NCBI GenBank assembly: GCA_000729835.1
Contig: JFHB01000384.1
Location: forward strand, 1-12,437
Direction of reading: 5' to 3'
Length of the DNA: 12,437 nucleotides
DNA from: Atkinsonella hypoxylon
Lineage: Eukaryota; Ascomycota; Sordariomycetes; Hypocreales; Clavicipitaceae
Part shown: positions 7,899-12,437 of the stretch, piece after piece
Layout of the letters: the number at the start of each line of letters is the position of its first letter
Numbering within the stretch: the stretch's first letter is position 1
The notes under the pieces: generated by a model
The model's input: the letters and a program-made list of their open reading frames with translations, nothing else
Told to the model about the DNA's origin: nothing
Database searches by the model: none
Translations under genes and position numbers: made by a program

Positions 7899-10795
7899 AA
7901 ATCTTTATTGTTTGTAAAGGATTTATTAATAAATATATACAATTTAGTAGAGGGAAGGTCTATTAGGATGTATTGTAATCTATAGGTTTAGTTGTTAATC
8001 TGCTATTAAAGCCTCTTGTTTAGTTGCTTAATATCGTTAATTGTAATATCTTGCTGTTATACAGCAATAGAAAGGTTAAATGCAGCTTCTAGTTAATAGA
8101 TTGTAGCAATATACGCGCTGCAGGCTTGTTGCTTAATGTACTATTGTTTTATTAAATCTATATTAACACTAGTAGTATTAATAGGTTAAATCCTCTTGCT
8201 TTAACCTTTCTAGTAAAGGGTTAAAGTGCTGTTAGATTTAGTTAATATATATCTATTAAAAATTAGTAGCGTTTCTACTGTTAGGCTCTACTTTAGCTTT
8301 ATAGTAAAGTTAGCCTTCTATAGTTTAAATTCCTTACAGTTGCAGAAGGTTCTATTGCTTAGTTCTAATATATTATTAGTTTGCATTCTAATAATTCTAA
8401 AGCAGTTATTATTATTTAATATTAGTAAGCAGGGGTTGTATATTAATGTAACTATACTTAAGTTATTACAGTAGTAGCAAAAGTACGTAGACTACTAATA
8501 TATACCTACTTTAGCAATTCTGTATAGAGGCTTAATTACTTCTATTACTGTATTATAGGGATATAGGTGTTTAATTTAGTTAGGAAGTTGTGCAATAATT
8601 AATCTATTTAAATTAATATTAGATTGCATATAAGCCTATATAATATTGTAGATCTATAAAACAATATTGCGTTTTTAGAGAGATAGAGCTAGTGCTACAA
8701 TTAAGCGTTAACTAGCTTATTAAATTGTTAGGAATTGCGTTAAAATTAATAATTTATTGCTATTATTATATCCTTAAATAACTAGTCTTAACTTCTTATA
8801 TAGTAATATAGTTCCTTTTCCTTTAACTTCTTAAACTATATAAGATTTAAAGATATAGTTATTATATATAGTAGGGTTAAATTTAATAAATTAGAAGACG
8901 TCTTTAGCTAATAGTGCGTTAATTTTAGCTTAGTTAAATGCTTTAAATAGAGCACCTTTTGCTGTAATCTTATTATCTTTCCTTAGTTATATAGCTAGGT
9001 TATAGTCTACTGTTTTTTTTATAGAAAAGAAAATTTTATTGCTAAATTTATATAGTAATGTATAAGTAGAATTAATATTACTACTAGGATTAAGATTATA
9101 AGGACTACTAGTAGTTAGGCTAAAAACAGTAATATATCTATTTAGTCTGTTGTTAGAAGTAGAGGAATTTTATATAGAATTAATTAGAATAGAAAGAGAG
9201 TTCTTTCTTAGTTTTCTAGAACCTCTTTTCTATATTAGGTTTAGATTAATTAGTTGCTTTACCTTTAGGGGTCTTTCTCTCTTCTTTAGTAGAATAGAAT
9301 TGCTTTTAGGTAGAGATTCTATATTGCTTTTATTAGGTGTAACGTTAGAAATAGCGGGATAATTATTAGATTTATTGTTATTATAGTAGTAGGGTTTTAC
9401 AATAGTTATATAAAAGTAAATAGAGCTATAAGGTATTTATATAGTGCATTCCTTGCTATCTGCAGTAAGCAGCTTATAAGGGCCTTACTAGCCTTCTTTT
9501 TTACGCTATATATATACTTCTAACTGTAGAGGTAGTAAATATATAGGTATTATATTTAAGCTGTTGCAGAAGGCAAGAGCATTATAAATTTACCTTTATG
9601 CTAAGCACTTTTAGGCTTTATTAATAGCTTTATGTAGAATTAAAGCTTATTATATTACAGAAAGGCTTAAAGGTAAATTATCTATTATATATAGGTAGGC
9701 ACTAAACACTAGCAATATAGGCATAAGACTGTTAGGTTTAGCAGAATTATTAATAGCTTTAACAGCTATCTAAAGCTTTTAATCCTTTATAATACTAGTA
9801 TTAGTGCCTAATTTATTGCTAATAATATTGTAAGCCCTTTGTAATAGGCTATAGTACTATTTAATTTTACTAATACTATTGTAGGCTTTAATAGGAACTT
9901 TATTAACATTAACGGATAACATTTATATATAATAGCGGAATTTAGTGGATATAAAGTTCTTTTTAGTATTATAAACTATCTAGTTAGAAGGACCTAGATA
10001 GGTATTAATTTAGCATTCTTTTAATGTATTCTAAATATCTTATACTTTCTGCTTTTAGGGTTCTAGAAAGCAGGCTGCCTAGAATAAGGTTGCAGAATTA
10101 ACAACGTAAAGAATAGAGCTGCTATCTAGATATATAATATTAACGATAATTTTATAGTTAAAGTTATAGTTATCTTTTAATGTAAATTGGAATTAACTAG
10201 GTAATTTACTGTTAAGTTAGCAGTAGTAGTAAACTTATATAATTTTGTTAATAGTGTTATTATTACTAATGTCTTTACCTATACATTATAGAATCTTTAT
10301 TAATTGTTGTATAGAGAGATGCTTAAATTAACAATAAAGTTAATAGATTTACTTTTTTAACAGAAAGAATGCAGCTGCTTCTATAGCTTCTAGAGTTCAC
10401 TATAGATGTCCCTATTTCTAGATAATAGGAACCTTTTAATTGCCTTAAATTAGCACGTTTTTAAGGTTATTAAGCTTTATATATATTTTATCTATATTAT
10501 TAATGCTATATAGAAACAGGGTGCTTATATTAATTATATAGAATATAATTAAGCTAAAGACTATTAGAACTATAATAAAGCCTATTAAAGTTGCTAATTA
10601 TGCGCTAAATGTAATTATATAGTGTTAATTAGATAGATTTATCTTTAATAAAGGCATTTTCTTCACTAATGCTTATACTTAGTTAATTCTAGCTGTTAAT
10701 ATGCCTACTGCTTTAGTGTTAAGTAAGATGCCTCTAAATATCTTACTAGAATAACGTTCTTCTAACATATAAGATAATAAATATAATAAGGGATC
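7894..10795 (-). pseudogene. pol: Ty1/copia pol remnant: protease, integrase, reverse transcriptase, start of RNase H
   Basis: A single - strand frame of about 967 codons. Protease: ERYSS then ILLNTKA, where the active Asp is AAC at 10718-10720. Integrase: zinc-binding region about 10200-10300. In the core, the first Asp is AAT at 10139-10141 (IVNIIYLD), the second AAT at 9968-9970 (IVYNTKKNF), and Glu is AAA at 9860-9862, again exactly D-x35-E. The downstream GPYKLL motif is near 9480. Reverse transcriptase: about 8200-8960, with SRLVIQGYN-like and PLYGIA-like blocks. The DD pair is AAT-AAT at 8372-8377 (MQTNN). RNase H begins LYIFINKSFTNNKD, its first Asp changed to Asn at 7925-7927, and breaks off at 7894. 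In function this polyprotein would copy and insert element RNA/cDNA. All catalytic acids seen are lost and many TAA/TAG interrupt it. The match to fungal copia pol is strong. Confidence 0.88.
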
Positions 10796-10796
10796 T

Positions 10797-11066
10797 TGTT
10801 ATAGACTCGAGCCTTAGGCTTGGGTCTTTCAGTAGAAGGAGGACAGCAGGAGAGGGACAGAGATCTATATAGGTAAAGGGATAAAAGCGAGCTATATTTA
10901 TCTAGAGGTTAGCTAAACTTTATAAGGCCCTAGAGAGAGAACCTTAGCTATAAAGTATATACTAAAAGGGGCTCCTAAGGGGATAGACCTACCCTTAAAT
11001 ATATAGTATAAAGGTATAGAGAGGCTTCTAGTTCCTTCTCTCTTCCTCCTTTTCTCTCTATAATTA
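10797..11066 (+). repeat. 5' LTR of gypsy element B (end uncertain)
   Basis: The left end TGTTATAG follows the broken copia frame. The right end is placed at ATAATTA, before TAGTTCTTATTATAG, which reads as a RIP-changed primer site beginning TGG. Length about 270 bp, normal for fungal gypsy LTRs. The first 80 bases keep many CpA (TTTCAGTAG, GGACAGCAGG) and are GC-richer than the rest. No second copy is in the window to prove the end. Confidence 0.5.
11007..11014 (+). promoter_or_regulatory. Probable TATA box of gypsy element B
   Basis: TATAAAGG lies 52 bases before the proposed LTR end, followed by a pyrimidine-rich stretch (TTCCTTCTCTCTTCCTCC), a common arrangement before fungal transcription starts. 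Motif call only. Confidence 0.35.
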
Positions 11067-11085
11067 TAGTTCTTATTATAGACGC
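11067..11085 (+). other. Candidate primer-binding site of gypsy element B
   Basis: TAGTTCTTATTATAGACGC directly follows the proposed LTR end. Undoing RIP at its first codon would give TGG, the complement of a tRNA CCA end. The matching tRNA was not identified. Confidence 0.3.
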
Positions 11086-11194
11086 TAGTTAGCAGTAGCT
11101 ACTAGGCTAGTCTATTATATACTATAATTATTCTATAGATAGAACACTAGTAAGAATAGTATTATTTAGTTATAGCAATAAGGGCCTAGCTAGC
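11086..11194 (+). other. Untranslated leader of gypsy element B
   Basis: About 110 bases between the primer site and the gag frame. No motif, hairpin or frame of note was seen. Confidence 0.4.
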
Positions 11195-12106
11195 TAGCCT
11201 AAGCACTCTTTTAACCTCTATAGAGAGGTAGAGGAAAATATAACAGAAATTAGCTAAAAAGCAGTAGAAATTACAGCACTTTATAAACTAGTTAAGAGCT
11301 AATCTCTATAGATAAAGGAACTATAACGCTTTATAATAAACTATATATAGATAGAGAAGCAGCTTTAAGCTACAGTAGGCTAGCAGCTAAAGGAACCTAA
11401 ACGGAAGCCTCTACTTATACTAAACCCTTATAATAGAAATAAATAGAGCTTTTAGGCCTAGTAAATAGCAATTACCTAAAAGCTTTAGGCTAATAGCGCC
11501 TTTATAGGTATAATATAGAACTAGTAGTACTATCTATACTAAAGCTTATTACCTAAGGTTTAGTAAAGAGTAACTGCCTATTATAAGGTAGGTAAAGTAA
11601 GGGAATATAATATATAGAGATTCCTTAATTACTTAAAATTAGTCTTTATAGATTCTTACTAGTAGAACTAGGCCTTAATTAAGCTTAATTAGCTTTAATA
11701 GAGTAGTAATAAGTAGTTTACTAAATTTTACGTTTATTTTAAGGAGAAAATTACACTAATAAAAGGGGCTAACTAGAACAACAGTATAAAGTTAGCTAAG
11801 TTATAGATAGCGCTTAATAAGGAAATAAGAGATTATAGTGTAAAGAGAGATATTTTACACTATAACTACCTTTAAGCAGTAGAACGCTACTGCAGTATTG
11901 CGCTAAACCTTAAGTTATATTGCATTAAGGAATAGCACTAGTAGAAACGCAGTTCTAGCTCTAGAGGGCCCTAGAATAGTAACACTAAAATAACTAGAGT
12001 TAATGCTATAGAAACTTAATAGAAATAGAAAAAGAGCGTAAAGAAATCTAGGCTAAAACAACTAAATAAAGATACTTTATAAGTAAAGTAGGTATTTAAG
12101 GCTAAG
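11195..12106 (+). pseudogene. gag: Ty3/gypsy gag remnant, cut at the zinc knuckle
   Basis: Frame 2 encodes the capsid precursor that would package element RNA in virus-like particles. About 11222-11395: a Glu/Gln/Lys-rich N-terminal coiled coil (REVEEN, ITEIS). About 11396-11880: the retrotransposon gag (UBN2/capsid-like) region, with QKLQANSAFIG, RFLNYLKLVFID, an FYVYFKEK block and ALNKEIRD in the usual order. About 11881-12000: AVERYCSIALNL, then a basic Ser/Arg-rich stretch ending SRGPQNS. The frame stops being gag at KAK (12098-12106), just where the CCHC zinc knuckle should begin. At that point an LTR-like unit starts with TGTTACGG. TAA/TAG codons of RIP type interrupt the frame throughout. 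The start codon is not visible, ATG having probably become ATA. The match to fungal gypsy gag is clear by block order. Confidence 0.75.
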
Positions 12107-12226
12107 TGTTACGGATTAATTAGGCCTTGATGCAATGCTTGACCACTGCACCAAAAGGTCTAGTTACAACCTCAGTTAGAGGAAGTGACAATATCAAGCT
12201 CTATATAACATATTCAGCACGTAACA
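12107..12226. mobile_element. Short LTR-like unit with perfect 7-bp terminal inverted repeat
   Basis: It starts TGTTACG and ends CGTAACA, 120 bases apart, and sits in the middle of a gag frame. CpA is frequent and RIP is scarcely visible. Size and ends fit a fungal copia LTR. Flanks CTAAG (left) and GATAC (right) do not match, so it is not a simple solo LTR. More likely it is one end of an element that continues to the right, or the left LTR of a miniature element. Strand is undecided: a TATA-like sequence (CTATATAACA, 12201-12210) can be read either way. Confidence 0.5.
12143..12153 (-). promoter_or_regulatory. tRNA-like A-box (pol III internal promoter motif)
   Basis: On the - strand TGGTGCAGTGG fits the A-box consensus. 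The neighbourhood also fits a tRNA D-arm: GTGC stem, AGTGGTCAA loop, GCAT stem. No anticodon arm or B-box follows at tRNA distance. It could be a SINE head or tRNA fragment captured in the LTR-like unit, or chance. Confidence 0.25.
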
Positions 12227-12437
12227 GATACCGCGACCATTAGCAAGTGTTAGCTGACCCAGCTAATAGAGGGACCTTCCAAGCTTAGCATACAGTAGAT
12301 CTAGCACTAAGCCTAGAATTGTTACTAGTAGGGAATTGCACTCCTATAGTCTCTACTATACGCACACTAAGCCTGTAGCTAGCTCTGCAACTAGACCTAG
12401 ACCTGAAAAATTCCACAGCCGCAGGAATCGAATACAC
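12227..12437. other. RIP-free sequence right of the LTR-like unit
   Basis: No coding frame is recognised in these 211 bases. If the unit on the left is a 5' LTR, this would be its primer site and leader, beginning GATACCGCGACC. A hairpin is present (TTAGCTG 12250-12256, loop ACC, CAGCTAA 12260-12266). On the - strand at the far right edge TATTCGATTCC (12424-12434) resembles a tRNA B-box, with an oligo-T run (12406-12410 on the + strand as AAAAA) about 15 bases past it. The candidate T-stem has mismatches and most of any tRNA would lie outside, so I do not call a tRNA. Confidence 0.4.

Larger units (their letters stand above)
7894..10796 (-). mobile_element. Ty1/copia retrotransposon, internal fragment split by two gypsy insertions
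   Basis: This 2.9-kb piece holds only pol coding sequence on the - strand. Its 3' side stops inside RNase H at gypsy element A. Its 5' side stops near the start of protease, at the LTR of gypsy element B. Neither copia LTR nor gag is present in recognisable form in the window. Order PR-IN-RT-RH is diagnostic of Ty1/copia. RIP is heavy, so this was already repeated and methylation-prone when hit. It is the oldest layer. Confidence 0.85.
10797..12106 (+). mobile_element. Gypsy element B: 5' LTR, leader and truncated gag
   Basis: It begins with TGTTATAGACTCGAG exactly where the copia protease frame stops. It continues through a short LTR, a leader and a gag frame, and is cut at 12106 by another LTR-like unit. 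Left flank GATCT would be the target duplication. It is a different family from element A, whose LTRs are ten times longer. Confidence 0.7.

Noticed and set aside
8226..8474. 82-codon open frame on the + strand
   Set aside because: It is antisense to the copia reverse transcriptase, which is clearly recognisable on the - strand.
9150..9362. 70-codon open frame on the + strand
   Set aside because: It is antisense to the linker between copia integrase and reverse transcriptase.
1..12106. Mitochondrial or plastid DNA, because of the AT content and many small repeats
   Set aside because: The coding remnants are nuclear LTR retrotransposons, and the lack of CpA/TpG on both strands is RIP, which acts in the nucleus.
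12424..12437. 3' half of a tRNA gene on the - strand
   Set aside because: The T-loop-like TTCGATT and a following oligo-T are suggestive, but the stem mismatches and the rest is outside the window.
1..12437. CRISPR array, bacterial operon or host gene
   Set aside because: No regularly spaced repeats, no ribosome-binding sites and no intact frame were seen. Everything recognisable is retrotransposon.

Overview
The window holds no intact gene. It looks like an AT-rich, repeat-filled block of nuclear heterochromatin from a filamentous ascomycete (Pezizomycotina). Nearly all of it carries the mark of repeat-induced point mutation (RIP): CpA and TpG are largely replaced by TpA on both strands. 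As a result Gln and Trp codons have become TAA/TAG, His has become Tyr, Asp/Glu have become Asn/Lys, and TGA almost never occurs. Ignoring these stops, three retrotransposon coding regions can be read, each in one unbroken frame with no net frameshift.

Layout. (1) 1-7893: a Ty3/gypsy (chromovirus-like) LTR element on the + strand. It has two direct repeats of about 2.84 kb (1-2835 and 5056-7893). Between them lie a lightly mutated leader (2836-about 3060) and the 3' part of pol (about 3073-4860): end of RNase H, integrase with D-x35-E spacing, GPY/F-type module and chromodomain-like tail. Gag, protease and reverse transcriptase are missing. The repeats are read as unusually long LTRs. Each also contains a roughly 700-codon frame of unknown function. 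(2) 7894-10796: an internal piece of a Ty1/copia element on the - strand. Protease, integrase, reverse transcriptase and the first residues of RNase H lie in one frame. The RNase H is cut exactly where the gypsy LTR ends. (3) 10797-12106: the 5' end of a second gypsy element on the + strand, with an LTR of about 270 bp, a leader and a gag pseudogene. It cuts the copia protease side. (4) 12107-12437: nearly RIP-free sequence that starts with a 120-bp LTR-like unit bounded by a perfect 7-bp inverted repeat. It interrupts gag just before its zinc knuckle.

Inferred history: copia element first, then the two gypsy elements inserted into it, then the LTR-like unit inserted into the second gypsy. 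RIP followed the earlier insertions and hit the youngest unit little or not at all. All recognisable catalytic acids have been changed to Asn or Lys, so nothing here can move by itself. The parts most worth a second look are the frame inside the giant LTR, the RIP-poor island across the LTR/leader junction with its overlapping hairpins, and the RIP-free unit at the right end.
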